A stretch of 64,000 nucleotides of DNA from Accumulibacter sp. (GCA_024235715.1 JACKLW010000017.1:53006-117005), one strand, 5' to 3'. Positions 7,131 through 19,509 are shown, counted from the first letter of the stretch. Notes: a model not told the origin generated them from the sequence alone. Program-made: numbers and translations.

Positions 7131-9650
7131 ATGTCCAAGATTCGCAGTTTGACGAAGGCACTATGCCTGCTCTTCGCTGCCCTGTCGGTCGCCGGCCCGG
7201 TGTCGGCGCAACAGGTCACCGGCACCCTCGGATCACCCAGCGCCACCACTACCATCCCGGGCAATCAATTGCCCGCGCCGCAGCCGAAATTCGGGGGGGT
7301 GATCAAGGACAATGCGGTGAACTCCACGCAATGGTGGGCACCGCGCATCGTGCCGCCCAAGAGCGCGCCGAACATTCTGTTCATCATGACCGACGACGCG
7401 GGCTTCGGCGTTCCGAGCACCTTCGGCGGTGTGATCCCGACGCCCACCATGGACCGCATCGCCAACGCGGGCCTGCGTTACAACCGCATGTTCTCGACTT
7501 CGCTGTGCTCGCCGACTCGTGCCGCGTCGCTCACCGGTCGCAACCACCACTCGGTCGGCTTTGGTGTGATCGCCGAGCAGGCCACCGGCTACCCGGGCTA
7601 CGACAGTGTCATTGGCGTGGACAATGCGACCATTGGCCGCATACTGCGCGACAATGGTTACGCGACGGCGTGGTTCGGCAAGGACCACAACACGCCGACC
7701 TACGAGGCCAGCCAGGCCGGGCCGTTCAGCCAGTGGCCAACCGGCATGGGCTTCGACTACTTCTATGGCTTCGTCGGTGGCGACGCCAACCAGTGGGGAC
7801 CGAACCTGTTCCGCAACACCACGCAGATCTATCCGTTCGAAGGCAAGCCACCGGGTGAATGGAACCTGATCACCGCGATGGCCGACGACGCCATCGACTG
7901 GATGACGCGAATCCACCAGACCAATCCCGACCAGCCGATCTTCCTGTACTACGTGCCTGGCGCCAGCCATGCGCCGCACCACCCGAAGAAGGAGTGGGTC
8001 GACAAAATCCACGCGATGCACCTCTTCGACGGCGGCTACGAGAAGCTGCGCGAAACCATCTTCAAAAACCAGCAGAAGCTCGGCGTGATTCCCAAGGGCC
8101 TGGAGCTGACGCCCTGGCCGGACGATCTCCTGACGCCCTGGGATAAACTCACGCCCGAAGCGAAAAAACTCTTCATACGCCAGGTGGAGGTGTTCGCCGC
8201 CTACGTGGCCTACAACGATTACGAAGTCGGCCGTGTAATCCAGGCCTTCGAGGATCTCGGCCGGCTCGACAACACGCTGGTCATCTACCAGAACGGCGAC
8301 AACGGCACCAGTGGCGAGGGCGGGCCGGAAGGCACGTTCAACGAGGTGGCGTTCTTTAACGGCGTGGCGCCCCCCGTCGATGTGCAGATGAAGTTCTACG
8401 ACGTCTGGGGCACCGAGCAGACCTACAACCACATGTCGGCCGGTTGGGCCTGGGCCTTTGATACGCCGTTCGACTGGTTCAAGCAGAATGCTTCACGACT
8501 CGGCGGCATCAACCAGAACATGGTGGTGATGTGGCCCGACCGCATCAAGGACAAGGGCGCGCTGCGCGAGCAGTTCGTGCATGTGATCGACTTCGTGCCC
8601 ACATTCCTGGAGGCCACTGGCATCCCCGCGCCCGAAGTGGTTGATGGCATCAAGCAAAAACCGATCGAAGGCACCAGCTTTCTGTACACCTTCGACGCCA
8701 GGAACGCCAAGGCGGAGTCCCAGCACAAGACGCAGTATTTCGAGATGATGGGCCAGTGGGCGATATACCACGACGGCTGGTTGATGAGTACCAAGGCCAA
8801 TCGCGCGCCGTGGCAGGCGTTCCTGCCGACCAATCCCGACCCGCTGAACAATCAGGTCTTCCAGCTCTACGATCTGAGCAGCAGTTGGAACCAGTCGGTG
8901 GACATTGCCGCACAGCACCCGGACAAGGTGACGGAGATGCGGGCGATGTTCCTTGAGGAAGCCAAAAAGTATCAGGTACTTCCGCTTGATGCTTCGGTCG
9001 GAGCCCGCGTTGCGAGTGCGCGTCCGAGCCTCACCGCCGGCCGCACGGAGTACGTCTATACGCGGCCGATGACTGGTCTGCCGCAGGGCGATGCACCCTA
9101 CCTGCTCGATACCTCCTACACCATCACTGCCGACATCACCGTTCCGGAAGGCGGTGCCGAAGGGATGATTGTGACCTCCGGCGGACGCTTTGCGGGCTTC
9201 GGCATGTATCTGCTCAAGGGCAAGCCGGTGTTCCTGTGGAACCTGCTCGATCTGGAGCGCGTCAAGTGGGAGGGTCCAACAGCGCTCACGCCCGGCAAGC
9301 ACACCATTGAATTCGAGTCCAAGTATGACGGACTCGGTGTGGGTACGATGGCGTACAACAACTTCTCGGGCATTGGCCGGCCCGCGGACACCACCTTCAA
9401 GGTAGATGGCAAGGTGGTCGCGACCAAGAGGATGGAGAAGACGATTCCCATCATCCTGCAGTGGGATGAGAGCTTCGACATCGGCTCCGACACCATCACG
9501 GGCGTGAACGACGCGGACTACAAGCCGCCATTCCCACTGACCGCCAAGCTCAACAAGCTGACGATCAAGGTCGACCGTCCGAAGCTTTCGCCCGAGGACG
9601 TCAAGAAGTTCGAGGAAGCCTTGAAGAAAGTGGAATCCGCCCGCGAGTGA
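7131..9650 (+). CDS. secreted arylsulfatase (type I, formylglycine-dependent)
   Basis: The 839-residue precursor begins with a Sec signal peptide ending in VSAQQ. ILFIMTDDAGFG supplies metal ligands Asp88 and Asp89. The sulfatase signature CSPTRAASLTGR starts at Cys126, the residue converted to formylglycine. A further metal site is suggested by YQNGDNGTSGEGGPEGTF. Type I sulfatases hydrolyse sulfate esters; here in the periplasm or outside. The C-terminal third (from about residue 640) looks like a beta-rich accessory domain, as in the large Pseudomonas-type arylsulfatases. ATG 7131 has AGGAGG just upstream. No formylglycine-generating enzyme is in the window. The divergent AraC-like regulator and the downstream DUF1254 gene are likely functional partners. 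Confidence 0.92.
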   Translation: MSKIRSLTKALCLLFAALSVAGPVSAQQVTGTLGSPSATTTIPGNQLPAPQPKFGGVIKDNAVNSTQWWAPRIVPPKSAPNILFIMTDDAGFGVPSTFGGVIPTPTMDRIANAGLRYNRMFSTSLCSPTRAASLTGRNHHSVGFGVIAEQATGYPGYDSVIGVDNATIGRILRDNGYATAWFGKDHNTPTYEASQAGPFSQWPTGMGFDYFYGFVGGDANQWGPNLFRNTTQIYPFEGKPPGEWNLITAMADDAIDWMTRIHQTNPDQPIFLYYVPGASHAPHHPKKEWVDKIHAMHLFDGGYEKLRETIFKNQQKLGVIPKGLELTPWPDDLLTPWDKLTPEAKKLFIRQVEVFAAYVAYNDYEVGRVIQAFEDLGRLDNTLVIYQNGDNGTSGEGGPEGTFNEVAFFNGVAPPVDVQMKFYDVWGTEQTYNHMSAGWAWAFDTPFDWFKQNASRLGGINQNMVVMWPDRIKDKGALREQFVHVIDFVPTFLEATGIPAPEVVDGIKQKPIEGTSFLYTFDARNAKAESQHKTQYFEMMGQWAIYHDGWLMSTKANRAPWQAFLPTNPDPLNNQVFQLYDLSSSWNQSVDIAAQHPDKVTEMRAMFLEEAKKYQVLPLDASVGARVASARPSLTAGRTEYVYTRPMTGLPQGDAPYLLDTSYTITADITVPEGGAEGMIVTSGGRFAGFGMYLLKGKPVFLWNLLDLERVKWEGPTALTPGKHTIEFESKYDGLGVGTMAYNNFSGIGRPADTTFKVDGKVVATKRMEKTIPIILQWDESFDIGSDTITGVNDADYKPPFPLTAKLNKLTIKVDRPKLSPEDVKKFEEALKKVESARE

Positions 9651-9802
9651 GCCGTCGCGATTGCCGGCGCCGTACGGCGTCGGCGGCTGCCAATACCAGC
9701 ATTTGCGCTGACCGGCAAGCCGCTACACGCGGGCGCAGGCCGGAACTCGCCAGACCTGCGCAGCAGAGTGAATAACTGATTGGCTTCGCTGGTGTGGAAT
9801 GT

Positions 9803-9830
9803 GAGGGCCACTCCGCAAGGAGTGGCCCTC
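9803..9830 (+). terminator. perfect 12-bp hairpin with GCAA tetraloop after the arylsulfatase gene
   Basis: The arms at 9803-9814 and 9819-9830 are perfectly complementary and enclose the GNRA loop GCAA. There is no uninterrupted T tract, so this may be a weak or Rho-assisted terminator, or an mRNA-stabilising stem between the sulfatase and DUF1254 genes. The rest of the 296-bp gap (9651-9946) shows no gene. Confidence 0.5.
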
Positions 9831-9946
9831 GGTCTTGCGACCCTTACGGCCGCCGTACGGAGCAAGGAGCGCGATGCAGCACCACCTTCTGCCCCGCGTG
9901 TATCGCGGCTCTCACCAGCCAACCCCATTCAGCGAGGGAACGATCC

Positions 9947-11494
9947 ATGAATACACAGCATCCCACCGCGTACCGACTTGCCTTCGCCTTCGCGGCCGGC
10001 CTTTCCATGGCCGTGCCGCAAATCGCCGAGGCGCAGGCGCTCACCGGCGCGCCGGCCGATCCGCAACTGAAGTTTTCGACGCCGATGCCGCCGGGCGTCG
10101 CCTCGCCAGACAAGGTCGAGACGCGTTTGGGCACCCTGAACTTCTTTGACGGATTCCCCGACAAGGCCTCGGCCGAGAAACTGTACGACAACCTTGATTT
10201 CCAGCGCGCTGTACAGGCCTACCTGCTGGCGCTGCCGGCGGTAAATCAGGCTGCCAACCGCGCAGCCATCCTGTCCGTCGGCCCGGTGAACAAGACCGTG
10301 CCGATCTGGGAGCAGTTGGTCGATGCACGCACGGTGGAGCTCACCGCCAACGACAACACGCCTTACACCTGGTTCTGGCTCGACCTGAAGGGCGGCCCGC
10401 TGGTGGTCGAGGTGCCACCCGAGGTACTGGGCCTGGTGGACGACATGTGGTACCGCTGGGTGGCGGACCTGGGCATCACCGGCGCTGACAAGGGCGCCGG
10501 CGGAAAGTATCTGTTCCTGCCGCCCGGCTACGAGGGCAAGCTGCCCGATGGCTACCAGCTGGTGCGCCCGCGCACCTACAGCATCTGGCTGGCGTGGCGC
10601 AGTTTTCTGGTCGACGGCGATCCAAAGCCGGGGGTCGACCTGGTCAAGAAGCACACCAAGGTCTATCCGTTGGCCGAGGCGGCCAAGCCCAGGCCCGTAA
10701 ACTTTGTCGACATGTCTGGCAAACCGTTCAGCATGGTCAACCCGGCGGGCTTCGGCTACTGGGAACTGCTGAACCAGGTGGTGCAGGAAGAACCCAGCGA
10801 ATCGCTCGATCCCGTGACGCTGGGCTTCTTTCAGTCGATCGGCATCCAGAAGGGCAAGCCCTTCGCGCCGGACCAGCGCATGAAAAAGATTCTCACCGAA
10901 GCCGCCGCGATGGGTGACGCGACGGCGCGCGCCAACGCCTTCCACACCCGCAGCCGCGACGCCTACTACTACGCCGACGGGAACTGGCAGGTGCCCTTCA
11001 TCGGCGGCTACCGGTTCCAGACGGAGCCGGGCGTGCTCAACCTGGACGGCGCCAATTTCTTCTTCTTCATGGCCACCGGCGTCACCCCGGCCATGGAAAT
11101 GAAAATGGTCGGCAAGGGCTCGCAATACGCCTGGACCGCACGCGACAAGGACGACAACGCTCTGGATGGCGGCAAGAACTACAGGCTGCAGTTGCCACCG
11201 AACATCCCGGTAAAAGACTTCTGGTCGGTGATCCTGTACAGCAACCAGACGCGCTCGATGATCCAGACCAACCAGCGCTTCCCCAGCGTCAGCAGCCAGA
11301 AGAAAGACCTGCAGGTCAATGCGGACGGCTCGGTGGATATCTTCTTCGGACCGAAGGCGCCGACGGGCAAGGAGAGCAACTGGGTGCAGACCGTGCCGGG
11401 CACTAGCTGGAACACCATCCTGCGCCTCTATGGACCGCTCGAGCCGTGGTTCGACAAGACCTGGCGGCCGGGCGAAATCGAGCTGCAGCCCTAG
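9947..11494 (+). CDS. secreted DUF1254/DUF1214 domain protein
   Basis: The 515-residue precursor begins with a signal peptide (AFAAGLSMAVPQIAEAQA). It carries a DUF1254 region (about residues 60-190, with LGTLNFFDGFPDKASAEKLY) and a C-terminal DUF1214 region (about 395-515, with FWSVILYSNQTRSMIQTN and GTSWNTILRLYGPLEPWFD). Both are beta-rich families of unknown biochemical role, often encoded beside sulfatases or lipid-related genes. ATG 9947 follows a GCGAGGGA element; upstream codons are not protein-like. It lies in the same direction as the arylsulfatase, separated by 296 bp with a hairpin. Function unknown. Confidence 0.88.
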   Translation: MNTQHPTAYRLAFAFAAGLSMAVPQIAEAQALTGAPADPQLKFSTPMPPGVASPDKVETRLGTLNFFDGFPDKASAEKLYDNLDFQRAVQAYLLALPAVNQAANRAAILSVGPVNKTVPIWEQLVDARTVELTANDNTPYTWFWLDLKGGPLVVEVPPEVLGLVDDMWYRWVADLGITGADKGAGGKYLFLPPGYEGKLPDGYQLVRPRTYSIWLAWRSFLVDGDPKPGVDLVKKHTKVYPLAEAAKPRPVNFVDMSGKPFSMVNPAGFGYWELLNQVVQEEPSESLDPVTLGFFQSIGIQKGKPFAPDQRMKKILTEAAAMGDATARANAFHTRSRDAYYYADGNWQVPFIGGYRFQTEPGVLNLDGANFFFFMATGVTPAMEMKMVGKGSQYAWTARDKDDNALDGGKNYRLQLPPNIPVKDFWSVILYSNQTRSMIQTNQRFPSVSSQKKDLQVNADGSVDIFFGPKAPTGKESNWVQTVPGTSWNTILRLYGPLEPWFDKTWRPGEIELQP

Positions 11495-11504
11495 CCCGCC
11501 TGCG

Positions 11505-11562
11505 ACCCGACGGCCTGCCGCGCGGCAGGCCGTCGGGTGTGCCGGTCGTGGCGACGACCGGC
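11505..11562. terminator. tandem hairpins between convergent genes (bidirectional terminator)
   Basis: A perfect 15-bp stem (11505-11519 with 11524-11538, loop GCGC) is followed by a 9-bp stem (11541-11549 with 11554-11562, loop GGCG). They sit between the 3' ends of the DUF1254 gene and the peroxiredoxin gene, so they probably end transcription from both sides. Neither has a long T tract. Confidence 0.65.
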
Positions 11563-11574
11563 CGGCGTGTGCTG

Positions 11575-12099
11575 TCAGCGGCTCTTCAAGTACTTCAGCA
11601 TGGTATCGGCGTCGGACACTTCGAAGGGGTCGGTCGGGCAGTTGTCGGCGAAGCCTTTTTCGGAGAACAGGCGCTTGATTTCGCCGTCTTCGACGTACAT
11701 CGAGTAGCGCCAGCTGCGCTGGCCGAAGCCGAGATTGTGCTTGTCGACCAGCATCCCCATCTTGCGGGTGAACTCGCCATTGCCATCGGGGAGCAGGAAA
11801 ACGTTCTTGGCATTCTGGCTCTTGCCCCACTGGTACATGACGAAGGCGTCGTTGACCGAAATGCAGACCACCGCATCGACCCCCTGCGCCTTGAACTCGT
11901 CGTAGAGCTCTTCATAGCGCGGCAGATGCGAGGTCGAACAGGTTGGCGTGAATGCACCGGGCAGCGAAAAGACGACGACGTTCTTGCCCTTGAAGATTTC
12001 GTCGCTGGTCAGATCCTTCCACTCGAATGGATTCGGCCCACCCAGGGCATCATTGCGTACGCGGGTCTTGAAAGTGACGTTCGGGACATCATGGGACAT
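11575..12099 (-). CDS. peroxiredoxin, Prx5 family
   Basis: The 174-residue protein has the Prx5 active-site motif PGAFTPTCS with peroxidatic Cys54, plus Cys79 and Cys154. Prx5-type enzymes reduce peroxides, commonly with glutathione and glutaredoxin; Cys154 could act as resolving cysteine. Unlike some bacterial homologues there is no fused glutaredoxin domain. The gene lies 48 bp downstream of glutathione reductase on the same strand, which supports a glutathione-based reducing route. The start has AAGGAGAAGC upstream. Confidence 0.92.
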   Translation of the reverse strand: MSHDVPNVTFKTRVRNDALGGPNPFEWKDLTSDEIFKGKNVVVFSLPGAFTPTCSTSHLPRYEELYDEFKAQGVDAVVCISVNDAFVMYQWGKSQNAKNVFLLPDGNGEFTRKMGMLVDKHNLGFGQRSWRYSMYVEDGEIKRLFSEKGFADNCPTDPFEVSDADTMLKYLKSR

Positions 12100-12147
12100 C
12101 TTGCTTCTCCTTCGTTGAGTTGAAAAAAGATCACGCGCCCTGGCGGC

Positions 12148-13506
12148 TCAGTCTTCCCGCCACGCTTCGCGCATGGTGACGAATTCCTCGGCAGCGGTGG
12201 GATGAATGCCGATGGTGCTGTCGAAGACCGCTTTCGTCGCCCCGGCGCGCATGGCGATGGCGATTCCCTGCATGATCTCGCCGGCATCGGGCCCCATCAT
12301 GTGCACGCCGACGACGCGGTCGCTGGCCTTGTCGACGATCAGTTTCATGAAGGTCTTTTCGTCGCGCCCGCTGATGGTGTGCTTCATCGGCCTGAAGGTC
12401 GATTTGAAGAGGCGGATGTGCGCGAACCTGGCGCGCGCCTCCTCCTCGGTAAAACCGACGCTACCGATATTGGGCTGACAGAACACGGCCGTCGGTATGA
12501 AATCGTAGTCGACCGTGTTTTCCAGCCCGGCAAACTGGCGCCGGGCGAAGGACATGCCTTCGGCGAGCGCCACCGGGGTCAGCTCGATACCGCCGGTCAC
12601 GTCGCCGAGGGCGAAGATGCTCGGTTCGGAAGTGCGGTATTCATCGTCGACCTCGATGCTGCCATCGTCGCGGAGCTGCACCTTCACACTCTCCAGACCG
12701 AGGCCCTCCAGCTTGGCTTTTCGTCCGGTGGCGTAGAGCACGGCATCGACCTCGATGGCCGTATCGTCGCTGAGGCACAGTTTCAGGCCACCGGCTCCCG
12801 GGGTGATCGACTGTACATTGACCTCGAAGCGCAGGTCTACGCCGGTCTTGGCGATTTCCTGGGCAGCATGGGCACGGATGTCCGCATCGAAGCCGCGCAG
12901 GAACAGCGGCCCGCGGTAAAGTTGCGTGACCCGGGAGCCCAGGCCATTGAAAATGCCTGCGAATTCCACCGCAATATAGCCGCCTCCGACGATTGCCAGG
13001 CGCTCGGGAAAGGTCTCGAGGTCGAAAACCTCGTTCGAGCTGATCGCATGCTCGCTGCCTGGAAAAGCCGGGATGTGCGGCCAGCCGCCGGTGGCAATCA
13101 GGATCTTGTCGGCCGAGTAGCGGCGCTCGCCGACGGCTACGGTATGCGCGTCGATGATCCGGCCACGGCCGTTGAACACCTCGGCCTGCACGCCGGACAG
13201 GAGAGAGTCATAGACGGCGTTGAGCCGCGCTATTTCCGACTTCTTGTTGTCACGCAGCGTTGCCCAGTCGAAAGCGGGCGCTTCGCTGCGCCAGCCATAG
13301 TTCCGCGCATCCTTGAATGCCTTGCCGAATTCGGCGGCGTAGACATAGAGCTTTTTCGGCACGCAGCCGACGTTGACGCAGGTGCCTCCCAGATAACGGT
13401 CTTCGGCGACCGCGACCCGGGCGCCAAACCCGGCCGCCATGCGCGCCGCTCTCACCCCGCCCGACCCGGCGCCGATCACGAACAGGTCATAGTCGTAGTT
13501 GTGCAC
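12148..13506 (-). CDS. gor: glutathione-disulfide reductase
   Basis: The 452-residue flavoprotein has the FAD-binding IGAGSGG loop, the redox-active pair Cys43 and Cys48 in [13 protein letters not shown], the second dinucleotide-binding motif [18 protein letters not shown] with downstream arginines that prefer NADPH, and the C-terminal HPTAAEEF with the catalytic base histidine. It regenerates GSH from GSSG with NADPH in the cytoplasm. A GTG start at 13506 is chosen: it has GGAGGT about 8 nt upstream and gives the usual family length; the frame continues upstream with implausible residues. Peroxiredoxin follows 48 bp downstream, forming a peroxide-detoxification operon. Confidence 0.93.
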   Translation of the reverse strand: MHNYDYDLFVIGAGSGGVRAARMAAGFGARVAVAEDRYLGGTCVNVGCVPKKLYVYAAEFGKAFKDARNYGWRSEAPAFDWATLRDNKKSEIARLNAVYDSLLSGVQAEVFNGRGRIIDAHTVAVGERRYSADKILIATGGWPHIPAFPGSEHAISSNEVFDLETFPERLAIVGGGYIAVEFAGIFNGLGSRVTQLYRGPLFLRGFDADIRAHAAQEIAKTGVDLRFEVNVQSITPGAGGLKLCLSDDTAIEVDAVLYATGRKAKLEGLGLESVKVQLRDDGSIEVDDEYRTSEPSIFALGDVTGGIELTPVALAEGMSFARRQFAGLENTVDYDFIPTAVFCQPNIGSVGFTEEEARARFAHIRLFKSTFRPMKHTISGRDEKTFMKLIVDKASDRVVGVHMMGPDAGEIMQGIAIAMRAGATKAVFDSTIGIHPTAAEEFVTMREAWRED

Positions 13507-13714
13507 AGCTGCCACCTCCGCATTCCGATGTGCCAGTCTACCAGTGTTGACGATGCGGCCAAAGGTGCGATCTCGCTCCAAGTGCTGCCGCAGTGCCGCC
13601 GGCCAGGCACCCGGACGTGGCGCATGCCCGGCACGCGGACGCAGCCTTGCTAGCGTTATGGGTTTGGTGCATCATCCCCTGACGATCACGCCGTCCAGCG
13701 CAGGCAGTTCCAAG

Positions 13715-15367
13715 ATGAGCGAAAGCAGACAGCCGGACACCGAGCACGAGCTGCCGGAATACCGCGCGATATTCGACAATGCGGCTGTCGGCATCGTGTT
13801 CACCCGCCAACGTAACATCTATCGCTGCAACCGCCGCAGCGGCGAGTTGCTCGGCTACCCCCCCGACGCGCTCAATGGGCTGCCGGGAAGAACGATCTAT
13901 CCCTCGCAGGAAAGCTACGACGCGATCGGCAGACAGGCGGGTCCCCTGCTCGCCGCCGGCGAGGCTTTCGAAAGCGATTGGCAGTATCAGCGCCGCGACG
14001 GGCAACTCGTCTGGTGTCACGTCTATGGGCGGGCAGTCGATCCGCAGAACACCGACCTGGGAACGGTGTGGATTCTCGAAGACGTCAGCGAAGCGCGCCG
14101 GGTGCTGGCCGCCCACGAGCAGGCGCTGGCTGAAATGCAGGCGATCATGGACAACGCTTCGGTGGCCATTGTGTTCACCTGCGAGCGCAGGATCACGCGC
14201 CACAACCCGCGCTTCGACGAACTGTTCGGCTACCCCGGCGACAGCGCCATCGGTCTCGCCGGCAGAGCGCTTTACCGCAGTGACGAAGAGTACGCCGAGA
14301 CCGGCCGCCTGGCCTTCCCGCTGCTGTCGCAGGGCAAGCCTTTCCAGCACGAACAGTTCCTGCGCCGTTCCGACGACAGCGAATTCTGGGGCAATCTGAT
14401 CGCCTACCTGATCGATCCGGACGACCCTGCCAGAGGAACCATCTGGCTGATCGACGACCGCAGTGCCTTCAAACAGGCCGAGGAGGCGCTGCAGGATAAT
14501 CTGCTGCAGCTCAAGGAGACCAACCGACGCCTGGAAGAAGCACAGAACCAGCTTCTGCAGTCCGAAAAGCTGGCCTCGATCGGTCAGCTGGCAGCGGGTG
14601 TGGCGCACGAAATCAACAACCCCGTCGGTTTCGTGAGCTCGAACATGCGCACTCTTGCCGGCTACGCCGGCAACCTGCTCGAACTGATCGACGCCTACGC
14701 CGCAGCCACCGCCCGCGTGCAACTGCCGGCCGACGCAGCCGCCACGCTGGAAAGCATCCGCCAGTCGATCGACATCGACTTTCTGCGCGGCGACCTGCAG
14801 GATCTGTTGCGCGAATCGGACGACGGCCTGCAGCGGGTTCGTCGCATCGTCCAGGACCTGAAGGACTTCTCGCACGTCGACTCGGGCGAATGGCAGGCGA
14901 TCGATCTCAACGCCTGTATCAGGAGCACGCTCAACGTCGTCTGGAACGAAATCAAGTTCAAGGCACGCGTGGAATTCGAGCTCGGCGAATTGCCGGCGGT
15001 CCACTGCAATGCGCCGCAGATCAATCAGGTGATCATGAATCTGCTGCTCAATGCGGCGCACGCCATCGAGGGCAGCGGCACCATCACCATCCGCACCAGC
15101 CACGATGAGACAATGGCCTGGTTCGAAATCGAAGACACCGGCAGTGGCATGAGCGCGCAAGTCCGCAAACGCATCTTCGAACCCTTCTTCACCACCAAAC
15201 CGGTTGGCCAGGGGACCGGCCTCGGCCTTTCGGTGTCCTATGGCATCGTCAGCAAACACGGCGGTCGAATGGAGGTTTTCAGCACCCCTGACGTCGGCAC
15301 GCGCTTTCGCGTTTCCCTGCCGATCACAGGCCTGCCCGATGAAACGAAGGCAGACAGCGACGGATAA
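13715..15367 (+). CDS. soluble PAS-PAS histidine kinase (HPK4-like)
   Basis: The 550-residue protein has two PAS domains (about residues 14-125 and 135-250, each with an IVFT strand and an LFGYP- or LLGYP-like helix), a short coiled coil, and a kinase core. The H-box is GQLAAGVAHEINNP with His298. A LKDFSHVDSGEW linker, N-box (NLLLNAAHAI) and G-boxes (DTGSGM, GTGLGLSVSYG) follow. There are no membrane segments, so it is a cytoplasmic sensor. No response regulator is adjacent. The start is uncertain: ATG 13715 gives the compact PAS N-terminus, but ATG 13658 is in frame upstream. Its kinase core is closely related to those at 45, 47 and 52 kb. Confidence 0.85.
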   Translation: MSESRQPDTEHELPEYRAIFDNAAVGIVFTRQRNIYRCNRRSGELLGYPPDALNGLPGRTIYPSQESYDAIGRQAGPLLAAGEAFESDWQYQRRDGQLVWCHVYGRAVDPQNTDLGTVWILEDVSEARRVLAAHEQALAEMQAIMDNASVAIVFTCERRITRHNPRFDELFGYPGDSAIGLAGRALYRSDEEYAETGRLAFPLLSQGKPFQHEQFLRRSDDSEFWGNLIAYLIDPDDPARGTIWLIDDRSAFKQAEEALQDNLLQLKETNRRLEEAQNQLLQSEKLASIGQLAAGVAHEINNPVGFVSSNMRTLAGYAGNLLELIDAYAAATARVQLPADAAATLESIRQSIDIDFLRGDLQDLLRESDDGLQRVRRIVQDLKDFSHVDSGEWQAIDLNACIRSTLNVVWNEIKFKARVEFELGELPAVHCNAPQINQVIMNLLLNAAHAIEGSGTITIRTSHDETMAWFEIEDTGSGMSAQVRKRIFEPFFTTKPVGQGTGLGLSVSYGIVSKHGGRMEVFSTPDVGTRFRVSLPITGLPDETKADSDG

Positions 15368-15719
15368 ACCGCGCGACTCAACACCGGCCGCAGGCAGCGC
15401 CTCGCGCGCCTGGCGGTAACGAGCCCAGCGGGTGAACACCGGCAAGCGGTGAAGGTGACGCCCGAGCGACTGGCGGCTACCCACGCGCCGGCACCCCTCG
15501 GCGGCTACCGCCCCCCCAGCAACGCCACATAGCGAGCACACACGTCGCGCACGCCCCCGCTGGTGTCGGCAGACGCCAGCGCCCACTGCTGGCGGAAAGC
15601 ACCGGCTCCCATCACGCAGCGCGCTTGGTGTCGGAAAAACTTACAGCTGCCGGCCCTTCATCAAAAATTTTTTTGCTGCGCCAACGTATAAGCTTGTTTT
15701 ATCTATAGGAATAGCAACC
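15368..15719. other. 352-bp non-coding gap upstream of the PEP-CTERM promoter
   Basis: No complete gene is visible. The last 60 bp are AT-rich, unlike the rest of the window, with an A5T7 tract near 15664, and may bind an enhancer protein. A 35-codon minus-strand frame at 15505-15612 reads like the C-terminal end of a longer protein and could be a remnant; I cannot name it. GTATAAGC at 15686-15693 is mirrored by GCTTATAC at 15733-15740, overlapping the sigma-54 -12 element. Confidence 0.5.
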
Positions 15720-15736
15720 TGGCATCGTTATTGCTT
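15720..15736 (+). promoter_or_regulatory. sigma-54 (RpoN) promoter for the PEP-CTERM gene
   Basis: TGGCATCGTTATTGCTT matches the -24/-12 consensus (TGGCAC, N5, TTGCT), with the invariant GG at 15721-15722 and GC at 15733-15734 separated by exactly 10 bp. Transcription would start near 15746, about 70 nt before the ATG. In several EPS-forming betaproteobacteria, PEP-CTERM genes are controlled by RpoN with the PrsK/PrsR two-component pair; that this applies here is inference. Confidence 0.75.
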
Positions 15737-15814
15737 ATACGGAGTGGCAGACGCCACAAGGCGAGGCACGAAGCCTTTAACCGAAACCGACATTCAAACT
15801 CAGGACAGAAGACC

Positions 15815-16681
15815 ATGAAGACATCGAAAAGACTTATCCCCGCAATGGCGCTCACCGCGGCATTGTTCTCCGGGCTGGCCAACGCCGGCATGATTTCCGT
15901 CGTGGGAACGCGCTCAGAGCTGAGCACCATTTCCACGGCATTCAGTTCGTACGGCGACACGGTCACGCAATATGGCGACTGGAGTTCCTTGACTACCGCC
16001 CAGCTGGACAGCATCTTCTCCTCCGATATCGTCTGGGAAGGCGACATCTTCAACGCCTTGTCCGCGGACGTACAGAACCGGATGATCGGCTATGTCCAGG
16101 GTAACGGCGGCCTGTTTCTCACCGGCGAGCGTCCGTGTTGTGACAGTCACAACAACAGCGTGCAAGCCGTGGGACGCACACTGACCGGCGACACTGGCCT
16201 GCTCGTCGGCAACCTCGGTGTGGACATCTTCGACCATCGGTTCTCGACCAGCCCGACCACCATCCTCACCGCTCCCAACGACATTCGCGGCCAGGCCGCC
16301 CAGCACAACGGCCCGGGGCGGGTGCAGCCGACCGCCGGCGTTCTCAGCGACGCCTGTTTCATTACCTCGGAGGGAGCTACAATTTGCACGGCTGCCGCAT
16401 GGGGACCGGACGCTCTGGCCGATCCCTTCGGGCGCCTGGTCATCTACGGCGACATCAACAGCCAGCCGTCGCTGGTCACCAATTTCAACGGCGACCAGTT
16501 TGAGAACATCCGCCAATTCCTCCTCGCCGGATTCACCGGTGGTGGCGATGTCTGCATTGACAACCCAAGCCTGCCCGGTTGCTCGCCCAACAACGACGTG
16601 CCGGAACCCGGCACCCTGGCCTTGGCCGCACTGGGCCTCCTCGGTCTTGCTCGCCGCCGCGCCGCGAAACAGGCGGGTTGA
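15815..16681 (+). CDS. PEP-CTERM sorting-domain protein
   Basis: The 288-residue precursor has a signal peptide ending LFSGLANAG and a C-terminal sorting tag: VPEPGTLALAALGLLGLARRR from residue 262, i.e. the VPEP motif, a hydrophobic helix and a basic tail recognised and cleaved by exosortase (EpsH/XrtA). The mature domain begins MISVVGTRSELSTI and alternates strands and helices with GLFLTGERPCCDSHNN, perhaps a flavodoxin- or glutaminase-like fold, but I cannot assign a family. Such proteins are exported and tied to exopolysaccharide and floc formation. A sigma-54 promoter lies upstream and a clear terminator downstream, so it is monocistronic. No exosortase gene is in the window. Confidence 0.88.
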   Translation: MKTSKRLIPAMALTAALFSGLANAGMISVVGTRSELSTISTAFSSYGDTVTQYGDWSSLTTAQLDSIFSSDIVWEGDIFNALSADVQNRMIGYVQGNGGLFLTGERPCCDSHNNSVQAVGRTLTGDTGLLVGNLGVDIFDHRFSTSPTTILTAPNDIRGQAAQHNGPGRVQPTAGVLSDACFITSEGATICTAAAWGPDALADPFGRLVIYGDINSQPSLVTNFNGDQFENIRQFLLAGFTGGGDVCIDNPSLPGCSPNNDVPEPGTLALAALGLLGLARRRAAKQAG

Positions 16682-16716
16682 GCCTTGCTGACGGCGTGCC
16701 TCGCAAGCAGCAGGGA

Positions 16717-16740
16717 AGCCGGGCTGGTCCCGGCTTTTTT
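16717..16740 (+). terminator. Rho-independent terminator after the PEP-CTERM gene
   Basis: AGCCGGG (16717-16723) pairs with CCCGGCT (16729-16735) around a five-base loop, followed immediately by a run of six T (16735-16740). Confidence 0.9.
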
Positions 16741-16791
16741 GCGCGCGGTTCGCCGAAAGGCCGGCAGCGTCGAGTTCCTGGCGCAACCCCG

Positions 16792-19509
<2,718 letters not shown>

